This document shows positions 44,290 to 52,047 of a DNA stretch of 64,000 nt, in pieces. The notes under the pieces are model-generated. The model saw nothing but the letters and a program-made list of their open reading frames with translations, made no database searches and was not told the origin of the DNA. Numbering within the stretch: position 1 is the stretch's first letter; every line of letters begins with the position of its first letter. This stretch comes from Rhizorhabdus phycosphaerae (GTDB lineage: Bacteria; Pseudomonadota; Alphaproteobacteria; Sphingomonadales; Sphingomonadaceae): assembly GCF_011044255.1 (NCBI RefSeq), contig NZ_CP049107.1, positions 682,001 to 746,000 of the forward strand, read 5' to 3'. Both the position numbers and the translations under genes were made by a program.

Positions 44290-44321
44290 TGTAAACCAGC
44301 TGCACATTACAGTCGTTTACA
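44290..44321. promoter_or_regulatory. TGTAAAC-N18-GTTTACA inverted repeat
   Basis: Perfect seven-base inverted arms (44290-44296 and 44315-44321) with 18 bases between, upstream of the small membrane protein gene at 44390. The surrounding 291-base stretch (44099-44389) has no gene. The element is AT-rich against the background and is a candidate operator or promoter part. Confidence 0.4.
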
Positions 44322-44389
44322 TCTGCTTCAGCGTGGAGCTGCTAGAGTGGCGTCCACCCCGATATTGGGCGCAGCGCAGGAGCTTTGCC

Positions 44390-44605
44390 GTGTTCAACGA
44401 CCCGATCATCCAGTGGGGCGCCCTGTCGCTCTTCGGGTCGGTCATTGTCGGCTGGGTCGTGATCGCGGTCGTCCACGAGTGGCGCGAAAAGCGCCGCCGG
44501 CGCTACGCGCGCGGCTTTCGCGCCATGAAATCGCCCGCCCAGGTTCAGCGCGAACGCGCCCAGCGCGCCCGCTGGGGCAATTCGGAGCCCCCTTTGCGCG
44601 ACTAA
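44390..44605 (+). CDS. Small single-pass membrane protein
   Basis: A 71-residue protein: one transmembrane segment (ALSLFGSVIVGWVVIAVVHE) after a short N-terminus, then a basic cytosolic tail (REKRRRRYARGFRAMKSPAQ). The start is GTG, placed by AGGAG seven bases upstream (44378-44382). A longer in-frame start upstream would not be family-like. Probably a conserved hypothetical protein; no function recognised. Confidence 0.6.
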   Translation: MFNDPIIQWGALSLFGSVIVGWVVIAVVHEWREKRRRRYARGFRAMKSPAQVQRERAQRARWGNSEPPLRD

Positions 44606-44682
44606 GTATCGCCGGAAACAGGCTCGCATCACTCCCCCTCCCCGGCTAACAAGACCCCGGGGAGTCGTTGGGGGTACGAAAC

Positions 44683-45276
44683 ATGAAGGCTATCAAGCGC
44701 TCTGCGCCCATGCTGCTGCTGCTCGTCGCTGCCTGCGCGGGTACGGGCACGATGCGGACCGCATCGGCGGTTCCGGCAGCGACATGCGGCAAGGGAGCGG
44801 ACTCGGTCGAGAGCCCGCCGGGCAAGGTCTGGTGGGACGCCAATCGCTGGCGCTTCGCCGATGACGAGGCTGCGACCAAAGCCTATGCGCTTCTTGTCGG
44901 TGGCGCTTCGCCCTGGCCCGACTGGTACAGCGCCTATGACAGCGTGTTGCCGGCCGGCACCCGCTTCCAGATGGCGATCGGCGGGACGCAGACCCCGGAA
45001 ATGCCGGGCAACTTCGGTACGTTCGACCGGATCACCAGCGTGGAAGACGTGCGCGAACGCCTGGCCGTTCGCGACGACTGGAAGCCGCAGGTCGATCGGG
45101 TCGTCACCTATGAGGTGGTCACGCCGGTCCCGGTCAAGATCGGCCCGATCGGGCCGCAGGTCGATCCGAAGAGCTGCCGCTACCTCGCTGGCCGCTGGTC
45201 GCAATTCCAGGCGATGGTCCCGCGCGGCACGCTCTTTTCGCACCTCAAGGTCGTCGAAGTCCGTCCGATCCGCTGA
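44683..45276 (+). CDS. Putative lipoprotein, function unknown
   Basis: A 197-residue protein with a lipoprotein signal: MKAIKRSAPMLLLLVAACAG, lipobox LVAAC with Cys at about residue 18. The mature domain has WWDANRWRFADDEAATKAY, MAIGGTQTPEMPGNF and CRYLAGRWSQFQAMVPRG; no family recognised. The 3' end overlaps the convergent LysR gene by 32 bases (45245-45276). Confidence 0.75.
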   Translation: MKAIKRSAPMLLLLVAACAGTGTMRTASAVPAATCGKGADSVESPPGKVWWDANRWRFADDEAATKAYALLVGGASPWPDWYSAYDSVLPAGTRFQMAIGGTQTPEMPGNFGTFDRITSVEDVRERLAVRDDWKPQVDRVVTYEVVTPVPVKIGPIGPQVDPKSCRYLAGRWSQFQAMVPRGTLFSHLKVVEVRPIR

Positions 45277-46168
45277 TCCCGGCGGCGACCTCGATCAGCG
45301 CCAGCAGCGTCGGCGCGCGGTTGGCGGATAGCCAGGCGAGCCCGGTCTCCAGCATGGGAGCCGGCCCGGCCAGCTCCAGATAGCGCGTGCCCGTGCGGGC
45401 AAGGTGGCGCATCGAGCTCGGCACCAGCGCCATGCCCATGCCCGCAGAGACGAGGCTGACGATCGTTTGCATCTGGATCGCCTCCTGCCGGATCGCGGGC
45501 TCGCGGCCCTGTGCGCGGTAGAAGCCCATCACCAGCTCGTGAAAGTCGGGCGACACGCGTGCGGGGAACAGCAACAGCGGCTCGTCCATCCAGCCATGGC
45601 CCAGGATGCGCCCCCGCTCGATCGAGAGGCGCTCCTCCTCGACCCAGGCCTCGGGAACGGCCGCGATCAGCGGCTCATGCAGCAACGGCCGATAGCTAAG
45701 CCGCGCCGGCAAGGCTGAAAGGCTGGGGATGATGATCCCTGCATCGGCCTGCCCCTCCAGCAAGGCGTCGATCTGCACATCGCTCGTCGCTTCCTGCAAC
45801 GAAATGCGCACGTCGGGAAAAGCGGCGGCATAACGCTGCACGATCGTGGGAAGGACGCTGTAATCGGCGGTGCTGACGAAGCTCAGCGACAGCCGCCCCG
45901 CCTGCCCGGCAAGCAGCCGCCGAGCGGCATCCGCCAGCCCGTCGATCGCCGCAACCGCCGGCCGCACCTCGTCGAGCCACTGGCGCCCGAACGGCGTCAG
46001 CGCGACACTGCGGCGCGACCGCAGGAACAGGCTGGCGCCCAGTTCGCGTTCCAGCGCGAGGATCGACTGGCTCAGCGGCGGCTGCGTCATGCCGAGCCGC
46101 TCGGCCGCGCGCCCGAAGTGGAGCGTTTCGGCGACCGTCAGAGAGTGACGAAGCTGCCGGATATCCAT
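45245..46168 (-). CDS. LysR-family transcriptional regulator
   Basis: A 307-residue LysR regulator: helix-turn-helix MDIRQLRHSLTVAETLHFG and AAERLGMTQPPLSQSI, then a substrate-binding-like domain (LSLSFVSTADYSVLPTIV). The ATG at 46168 is preferred over 46171 because AGGAG is better spaced. It is divergent from ilvD across about 100 bases, so control of ilvD or of itself is possible; LysR proteins often regulate the divergent gene. Its end overlaps the lipoprotein gene. Confidence 0.9.
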   Translation of the reverse strand: MDIRQLRHSLTVAETLHFGRAAERLGMTQPPLSQSILALERELGASLFLRSRRSVALTPFGRQWLDEVRPAVAAIDGLADAARRLLAGQAGRLSLSFVSTADYSVLPTIVQRYAAAFPDVRISLQEATSDVQIDALLEGQADAGIIIPSLSALPARLSYRPLLHEPLIAAVPEAWVEEERLSIERGRILGHGWMDEPLLLFPARVSPDFHELVMGFYRAQGREPAIRQEAIQMQTIVSLVSAGMGMALVPSSMRHLARTGTRYLELAGPAPMLETGLAWLSANRAPTLLALIEVAAGISGSDGLRRP

Positions 46169-46269
46169 CATATCTCCTACGACCCAATAAAGGCTCTATA
46201 ATATATTTTACGACATGAGGCGACAGGCGTAGCGCTGTCGGTCGAGAGGCGACCAACCCGGAGCGATCG

Positions 46270-48123
46270 ATGCCGCATTACCGTTCACGCACCAGCACCC
46301 ATGGCCGGAATATGGCCGGCGCGCGCGGCCTGTGGCGCGCCACGGGCATGACCGATGAGGATTTCGGCAAGCCGATCATCGCCGTCGCCAACAGCTTCAC
46401 CCAGTTCGTGCCCGGCCACGTCCATCTGAAGGACCTTGGCCAGCTGGTAGCGCGCGAGATCGAGGCGGCGGGCGGCGTCGCCAAGGAGTTCAACACCATC
46501 GCGGTCGACGATGGTATCGCCATGGGCCATGACGGCATGCTCTATTCGCTGCCGAGCCGCGACCTGATCGCCGACAGCGTCGAATATATGGTCAATGCGC
46601 ATTGCGCCGACGCGATCGTCTGCATCTCCAACTGCGACAAGATCACACCGGGCATGCTGATGGCGGCCATGCGGCTCAACATCCCGGTGATCTTCGTATC
46701 GGGCGGGCCGATGGAAGCCGGCAAGGCCGACATTCGCGGACAGACCGTGGCGCTCGACCTGGTCGACGCGATGGTCGTCGCGGCGGACGACAAATATAGC
46801 GACGAGGAGGTCGCGGTGATCGAGCGGTCGGCCTGCCCGACCTGCGGCTCATGCTCGGGCATGTTCACCGCCAATTCGATGAACTGCCTGACCGAGGCGC
46901 TGGGCCTGTCGCTGCCGGGCAATGGCTCGGTCCTCGCCACCCATGCCGACCGCGAGAAACTGTTTCGCGAGGCGGGCCGCACGATCGTCGATCTTGCCCG
47001 CCGCTGGTATGAACAGGACGACGCGACCGCGCTTCCCCGCTCGATCGCCAGCTTCGCCGCCTTCGAAAATGCGATGAGCCTCGACATCGCCATGGGCGGA
47101 TCGACCAACACGGTGCTCCACCTGCTCGCCGCCGCCTATGAAGGCGAGGTGCCCTTTACCATGGCAGACATCGACCGGCTGTCGCGCCGCGTGCCCTGCC
47201 TGTGCAAGGTCGCGCCGGCCAAGAACGACGTCCATATGGAGGACGTCCACCGCGCCGGCGGGATCATGTCGATCCTCGGCGAACTGGAAAAAGCCGGCCT
47301 GATCGACGCGAGCCTGCCGACCGTCCACGCCCCCACCCTCGCCGATGCGCTCGCGCGGTGGGACATCGGCCGGACGAGCAGCGACAGCGTCCGCGAATTT
47401 TTCAAGGCCGCGCCGGGCGGCGTCCGTACCACGGTCGCCTTCAGCACGAACAACCGCTGGAAGGAACTCGACCTCGACCGCGAGAATGGCGTGATCCGCA
47501 GCGCCGAGCATCCCTTCTCGAAGGACGGCGGCCTCGCCGTCCTGTTCGGCAATCTCGCCCCCGAAGGCTGCATCGTGAAGACCGCCGGCGTCGACGACAG
47601 CATCCTCACCTTCCACGGAACCGCACGCGTCTATGAAAGCCAGGACGCCGCCGTGGCCGGAATCCTCGGCAATGAGGTCAAGGCGGGCGACGTGGTGGTG
47701 ATCCGCTACGAGGGCCCCAAGGGCGGCCCCGGCATGCAGGAAATGCTCTATCCGACCAGCTATCTGAAGTCGAAGGGCCTCGGCAAGGCCTGCGCGCTGA
47801 TCACCGACGGGCGCTTCTCGGGCGGCACCTCGGGTCTGTCGATCGGCCATGTCTCGCCCGAAGCGGCCGAAGGCGGGCTGATCGCGCTGGTCAAGACCGG
47901 CGATCCGATCCTGATCGACATCCCCAATCGCGGCATCACCCTCGACGTCGACGCGGCCGAATTGGCCGCGCGGCACGAGGAGATGGTCGCGCGCGGCGAC
48001 AAGGCGTGGAAGCCTTTCGGCCGCAAGCGCGCCGTGTCACCGGCGCTGCGCGCTTATGCCGCGCTGACCACCAACGCCGCGCGCGGCGCGGTGCGCGATG
48101 TGAGCCAGATCGAAAAGCATTGA
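46270..48123 (+). CDS. ilvD: Dihydroxy-acid dehydratase
   Basis: A 617-residue IlvD, the Fe-S dehydratase of branched-chain amino acid synthesis that converts 2,3-dihydroxy-3-methyl acids into 2-oxo acids. Cluster ligands and signatures: [38 protein letters not shown], and near the end [20 protein letters not shown]. Length is normal. It is divergent from the LysR gene. Confidence 0.97.
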   Translation: MPHYRSRTSTHGRNMAGARGLWRATGMTDEDFGKPIIAVANSFTQFVPGHVHLKDLGQLVAREIEAAGGVAKEFNTIAVDDGIAMGHDGMLYSLPSRDLIADSVEYMVNAHCADAIVCISNCDKITPGMLMAAMRLNIPVIFVSGGPMEAGKADIRGQTVALDLVDAMVVAADDKYSDEEVAVIERSACPTCGSCSGMFTANSMNCLTEALGLSLPGNGSVLATHADREKLFREAGRTIVDLARRWYEQDDATALPRSIASFAAFENAMSLDIAMGGSTNTVLHLLAAAYEGEVPFTMADIDRLSRRVPCLCKVAPAKNDVHMEDVHRAGGIMSILGELEKAGLIDASLPTVHAPTLADALARWDIGRTSSDSVREFFKAAPGGVRTTVAFSTNNRWKELDLDRENGVIRSAEHPFSKDGGLAVLFGNLAPEGCIVKTAGVDDSILTFHGTARVYESQDAAVAGILGNEVKAGDVVVIRYEGPKGGPGMQEMLYPTSYLKSKGLGKACALITDGRFSGGTSGLSIGHVSPEAAEGGLIALVKTGDPILIDIPNRGITLDVDAAELAARHEEMVARGDKAWKPFGRKRAVSPALRAYAALTTNAARGAVRDVSQIEKH

Positions 48124-48159
48124 TGGCGTCGGGTGCCCTCGCGTGGGGTGCCCGGTCCT

Positions 48160-48900
48160 TCACCAAGGTACGGGCTGACCGTCCCAGGCGAAGACGCGGC
48201 CGCTCTGCGCGGGCTTGAGGCAATCCAGCACCGACAGCAGACAGTCGGCCGACTTTTCCGGCGTGAACAGCTTCTCGGGGATGACGCCTCGCTGGAAGGG
48301 CTCGGACAGGCCGGTATCGACCGTTCCGGGGTGCAAGCCCGCGATGATCACGTCGGGATGCGTGCGGCCCAGTTCGATGGCGAAGTTGACGAGCAGCATG
48401 TTGAGCGCGGCCTTGCTCGCGCGATAGCTGTGCCAGCCACCAAGACGGTTGTCGCCGATCGAACCGACCCGAGCCGACAGCGCCGCGAAGACCGCCCTGC
48501 CCTGACGCGGCAGTCGGGGAATGACATGTTTCGCGATGAGTGCCGGGCCGATCGTGTTGATCTCGAACAGCCGCGCCATCGTTGCCCCGTCGATCGCGCG
48601 CCAGCTCTTCTCGGGAGACAGACCGCGATCCGCGTCGTGCAATAAGCCCGTCGCGACGATGGCCAGCCCGATCGGCTGCTCGACAGCGCCGATCGCCGCC
48701 TTGATCGATTCCTCGTCGGAGAGGTCGAAGGCAAAGGGGCGAACGATGTCGGGCAGCCCCTGCGGTGGCTTGCGACCTCCGCCGTGAACTGCAGCGAAAT
48801 GCCCGCTTGCGGCGATAGCTTCTACCAGCGCGCGACCGATCCCGCCGCTGGCCCCGAAGACGATGGCCGCCTGACCGGCGCGGAGATCGTCATTCCCCAC
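48160..48900 (-). CDS. SDR-family protein (C-factor-like)
   Basis: A 246-residue SDR: AAIVFGASGGIGRALVEAIA at the N-terminus, LAIVATGLLHD, catalytic Ser region FAALSARVGSIGDNRLGG, YRASKAALNM, and LHPGTVDTGLSEPFQRGV. It resembles C-factor (CsgA)-like SDRs, which are widespread and of unclear role in most bacteria. The likely start is GTG at 48900, overlapping the end of the ABC1 kinase gene by 11 bases. It ends an operon with that kinase and the DCC protein. Confidence 0.8.
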   Translation of the reverse strand: MGNDDLRAGQAAIVFGASGGIGRALVEAIAASGHFAAVHGGGRKPPQGLPDIVRPFAFDLSDEESIKAAIGAVEQPIGLAIVATGLLHDADRGLSPEKSWRAIDGATMARLFEINTIGPALIAKHVIPRLPRQGRAVFAALSARVGSIGDNRLGGWHSYRASKAALNMLLVNFAIELGRTHPDVIIAGLHPGTVDTGLSEPFQRGVIPEKLFTPEKSADCLLSVLDCLKPAQSGRVFAWDGQPVPW

Positions 48901-50212
48901 CCGCGATCGCCTCCGCCACCATGTCCCGAAGCGGCAGCTTCGCCTCCATGCGGATCGCCAGCAACGCCGTACCGCTGATCTTGCGCTGGACGAACAGCGT
49001 GTCGATCGGAGGAATATGCCAGGCGGCCCGATCGGCGGCGATCGTCCGCCCATGGCGGCGCAAAGGCTCCACGAAGGAGCGATCAGAGAAGTCGAACAGG
49101 CCCGGCTGGCCGAGATGCGCGATCATCACGTCGATCATGGCGTCGAGGGTGGCGCCATGACGCTCTACCGTCTGCTGTGCGACGAAGCCGACCTCGACAA
49201 GCGAGGCGCGCAGCGCATCGCGGTCTTCGGACAGCCCCGCTTCCATCAGCCGACGATAGCCTGCGACCGTCCTCTCTTCCACCGCGCGGGCCGCGCCGAA
49301 GTCGAGCAGCACGATCTCGCCGCTGTCGGGCCGCCAGCGATAATTGGCGAAGTTGGGGTCGGTCTGCATGTATCCGAAGCGGAACAGCTCGCGCAGCACG
49401 AGGCCGAACAGCCGCGCCATCACGGTGTCGCGCATCGCCTGCGGAGCGTCGCGCAGCGTCTCGATCGACTGGCCCGGCATATAGTCCATCGCCAGGATCG
49501 AATCCCCGCACAGATCGTCGATCGGACGGGGAATCGCGAAGCCCTCCTCGCCTTCGAGCAGAGCGGCGTAGCGCTTCATCTGCTCGGCCTCACGGCGATA
49601 ATCGGCCTCCTCGTGCAACTGGCGCTTCGCCTCCTCCAGCAGAGGCGCGATGTCGAGTGTTTCGGGCAGCAGGCCGGTCATCCCCAGCAGGCCGGCGACA
49701 TTATCGACATCCGCGTCGATGCTGGCGGCAACGCCGGGATATTGTACCTTCACCGCCAGCGCCCGGCCTCCCGGGAGCGTGGCGCGATGGACCTGGCCGA
49801 TCGAGGCGGCAGCCATGGGCGTGGCGTCGAAGCGCTCGAAGCGGCGTCGCCAATCCTTGCCCCATTCGGCGCGCAGCACCGAGTCCAGCTGCGACGGGGG
49901 CATGCGGTGAGCGGACTCGCGCAGTTTCGACAGGATCGCGGTCAGCTCGGGCGGCAATATGTCGCCCGCATCCATCGAAATCATCTGCCCCATCTTCATC
50001 GCCGCGCCGCGCATGCGGGAAAGTTGCTCGGTCACGCGTTGGGCATTGGCAGGCGTCAGGATCAGATCGGACAGTTGCGGGCGTTCGCCGCGCGAAAGCC
50101 GTCGCGCGCCTTCGGCGAGCACGCCACCCGCGACCCCGCCCGCCATCTGCCCCAGGGACAGAAAGCGTGACAGCCGGGCCGTCGGCACGCGACGATAGGA
50201 AGCGTCGCTCAT
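48890..50212 (-). CDS. ABC1/AarF-family kinase-like protein
   Basis: A 440-residue ABC1-family atypical kinase: GAAMKMGQMISMDAGDILPP (KxGQ region), AAASIGQVHRATLPGG, LAVKVQYPGVAASI, and TDPNFANYRWRPDSGEIVLL with LLDFGAARAV. It lacks the C-terminal transmembrane stretch of the gene at 42404, so it belongs to a different subgroup (AarF/ADCK-like). The start at 50212 overlaps the DCC gene stop (ATGA). Confidence 0.88.
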   Translation of the reverse strand: MSDASYRRVPTARLSRFLSLGQMAGGVAGGVLAEGARRLSRGERPQLSDLILTPANAQRVTEQLSRMRGAAMKMGQMISMDAGDILPPELTAILSKLRESAHRMPPSQLDSVLRAEWGKDWRRRFERFDATPMAAASIGQVHRATLPGGRALAVKVQYPGVAASIDADVDNVAGLLGMTGLLPETLDIAPLLEEAKRQLHEEADYRREAEQMKRYAALLEGEEGFAIPRPIDDLCGDSILAMDYMPGQSIETLRDAPQAMRDTVMARLFGLVLRELFRFGYMQTDPNFANYRWRPDSGEIVLLDFGAARAVEERTVAGYRRLMEAGLSEDRDALRASLVEVGFVAQQTVERHGATLDAMIDVMIAHLGQPGLFDFSDRSFVEPLRRHGRTIAADRAAWHIPPIDTLFVQRKISGTALLAIRMEAKLPLRDMVAEAIAGGE

Positions 50213-50589
50213 CCGAATCTCCTTTGCAGCGCCGGTCGCCAGCGCAGGAAGTGCAGGTACAGCCGTTCCAGCAGTCGCTCGACCGGGCGGTAGCGCGCGA
50301 GCAGCCCGATGGGCCGCAGAAGAGGGATCGCCCGCCACATGGCTGCGAAGGCTGCGGCCCCCGACAGCATCCGGCCCTGCTCCTCGGCATGGAACCGCGC
50401 GAGCAGTTCGCCGCGATCGAGCGGGCAACTGGACGAAGGATCGGCGACGTCGACGAAGCGAATGCGCGTCTTGCGGTCGAGCCGCCGCATCAGCGCGATC
50501 TCCCGCGTGCAGAGCGGGCAGGCGCCATCGTACCAGACGGTCACGGCTGGGGCGCTCGCATCGACGGCGCTGCTTTTCGGGTCAGCCAT
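50209..50589 (-). CDS. Thiol-disulfide oxidoreductase DCC family protein (DUF393)
   Basis: A 126-residue DCC-family protein. The motif DGACPLCTREIALM holds the Cys-x2-Cys pair of the thioredoxin-like fold. The start ATG at 50589 is a choice; longer in-frame starts up to 50718 are possible. It is the first gene of an operon with the ABC1 kinase and SDR genes, by overlapping stop and start codons. Its redox partner is unknown. Confidence 0.8.
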   Translation of the reverse strand: MADPKSSAVDASAPAVTVWYDGACPLCTREIALMRRLDRKTRIRFVDVADPSSSCPLDRGELLARFHAEEQGRMLSGAAAFAAMWRAIPLLRPIGLLARYRPVERLLERLYLHFLRWRPALQRRFG

Positions 50590-50702
50590 ATATCCGCCAT
50601 GCACCCTGCCGGCCTCTGCGGCGACCTGCCCGTTGGGCCATCGCCGCTTACCTGCCCTAAAGACCATGTTGTTCATCGCAAGCTCAACGCCACGGTCTGG
50701 CG

Positions 50703-51149
50703 ATGGCTCCGACTTCACTCCCCCGCCCGCTCGTCCTCTTTGGCCTGTCCGGCATCCTGCCGCAGGCGCTGTGCGTGATCATGGCGCTCAGCGGCGGGGA
50801 AAGCCGTTGGATCGGGCTTGCCGCAGGATGCCTCTACGCCGGGCTGATCCTGTCATTCCTCGGCGGCCTTTGGTGGATGGCGGCACTGCTCGCCAATGAG
50901 CGCGCCAGCTGGCCCTATCTGTTGGCGGTGCTTCCCAGTCTGGCCGCCTGGGCCACCTTCCTGCCCTGGTGCATGGGCTGGCGCTGGCCCGGACCGTCAT
51001 TGGTCATACTCGCTGTGCTGCTGCTTGCATCGCCCTTAGTCGACCGCGCTCTCGCCCATCGCTATCATGTGCCCGATGGCTGGATCGGCCTTCGTATCCG
51101 CATGGCGACCGGGCTCGGCCTGCTCACACTTGTGCTGGCTTTTGCCTAG
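50703..51149 (+). CDS. DUF3429 family membrane protein
   Basis: A 148-residue membrane protein with several transmembrane segments: VLFGLSGILPQALCVIMALS, WIGLAAGCLYAGLILSFLGG, YLLAVLPSLAAWATFLPWCM and SLVILAVLLLASPLVDRALA. It matches the DUF3429 family, of unknown function. Its end overlaps the convergent transglutaminase gene by four bases. Confidence 0.85.
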   Translation: MAPTSLPRPLVLFGLSGILPQALCVIMALSGGESRWIGLAAGCLYAGLILSFLGGLWWMAALLANERASWPYLLAVLPSLAAWATFLPWCMGWRWPGPSLVILAVLLLASPLVDRALAHRYHVPDGWIGLRIRMATGLGLLTLVLAFA

Positions 51150-52030
51150 ACGATCGGCTCGACATCGACCGCGACGTCGATCTTCTGCCCGTCCTGCCCG
51201 GTGAATACGCCGTCGATCGGCGCGACATCGGCATAGTCGCGTCCCATGGCGGTGACGATATGGTCGCTGCCGACCAGACAGGCATTGGTCGGGTCGAAGC
51301 CGATCCACCCGCGCGCAGGACCGCACCAGATCACCACCCAGGCATGGGTAGCGTCGGCGCCGACGAGACGCGCCTTGCCCGGCGGAGGGATGGTGCGCAG
51401 ATAACCCGACACATAGGCGGCAGGCAGACCCACGCCACGCAGTCCGGCTATCATGATCTGGGCGAAGTCCTGGCACACGCCGTGGCGCTTCTCGAACGCC
51501 TCGATCGGGGCGGTGTCGACCGCCGTCGCGCTGCCGTCATAGGTGAAGCTCGCATGAATGCGCGTCGCCAGCGCCAGTCCGGCCTCCACGATCCCGCGAT
51601 CAGGCGCAAGATCCTCCGCGCACCAGGCCGTGATCTCGGCATCGAGCGGGATCGACGGCGACGGATAGATATAATTGGCCGGCCCCTCAGGCCCAAGGTC
51701 GGTCGAGCTGCGGACCAGTGCGGTGATCTCGGCGACCGTGGGGTCGTCGGCGCGAGGCTCGGGCGTCGGGCGGTCCACCTCGATCTGGAACCGGCTTTCG
51801 ATCACGATCTCGCGCGACGGCTTGTCGACCACCATCCGCGTCACATGGCCCAGATAGCCGATCGGCCGCGTCCAGGCGATGCGCGCACCCGCCGACAGCT
51901 CCAGCCGGTGGTCGTGCACCGTCTGCCCCGACCATTCGACCGGTTGCAGCCGCAGGTTGCACCGCGCGAAAGCGACCGGATGGGCATAGCGGAAGCGTGT
52001 CTTGTGGCTGACCTTGTAGCGCATCGTCAT
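51146..52030 (-). CDS. Transglutaminase-like family protein
   Basis: A 294-residue protein with an N-terminal beta domain (YKVSHKTRFRYAHPVAFARC) and a transglutaminase-like core with Cys in RHGVCQDFAQIMIAGLRGVG, His in ATHAWVVIWCGPARGWIGFD and the Asp in that same stretch. The start may be 52030 or 52024. It is the third gene of an operon with the ATP-grasp/alpha-E protein and the large transglutaminase/DUF2126 protein. Such proteins could act as amide-bond cleaving or forming enzymes in the module. Confidence 0.88.
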   Translation of the reverse strand: MTMRYKVSHKTRFRYAHPVAFARCNLRLQPVEWSGQTVHDHRLELSAGARIAWTRPIGYLGHVTRMVVDKPSREIVIESRFQIEVDRPTPEPRADDPTVAEITALVRSSTDLGPEGPANYIYPSPSIPLDAEITAWCAEDLAPDRGIVEAGLALATRIHASFTYDGSATAVDTAPIEAFEKRHGVCQDFAQIMIAGLRGVGLPAAYVSGYLRTIPPPGKARLVGADATHAWVVIWCGPARGWIGFDPTNACLVGSDHIVTAMGRDYADVAPIDGVFTGQDGQKIDVAVDVEPIV

Positions 52031-52047
52031 CCCGATCAGGCCCCCGA

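Noticed and set aside
46169-46269. AT-rich stretch between LysR and ilvD as a LysR operator
   Set aside because: TATAATATATTTTA fits a loose T-N11-A box, but AT-rich promoter DNA gives such matches by chance, so it was not listed as a feature.
48131-48151. GGGTGCCC repeated after ilvD
   Set aside because: The two copies are short direct repeats in GC-rich DNA and do not form a stable hairpin.
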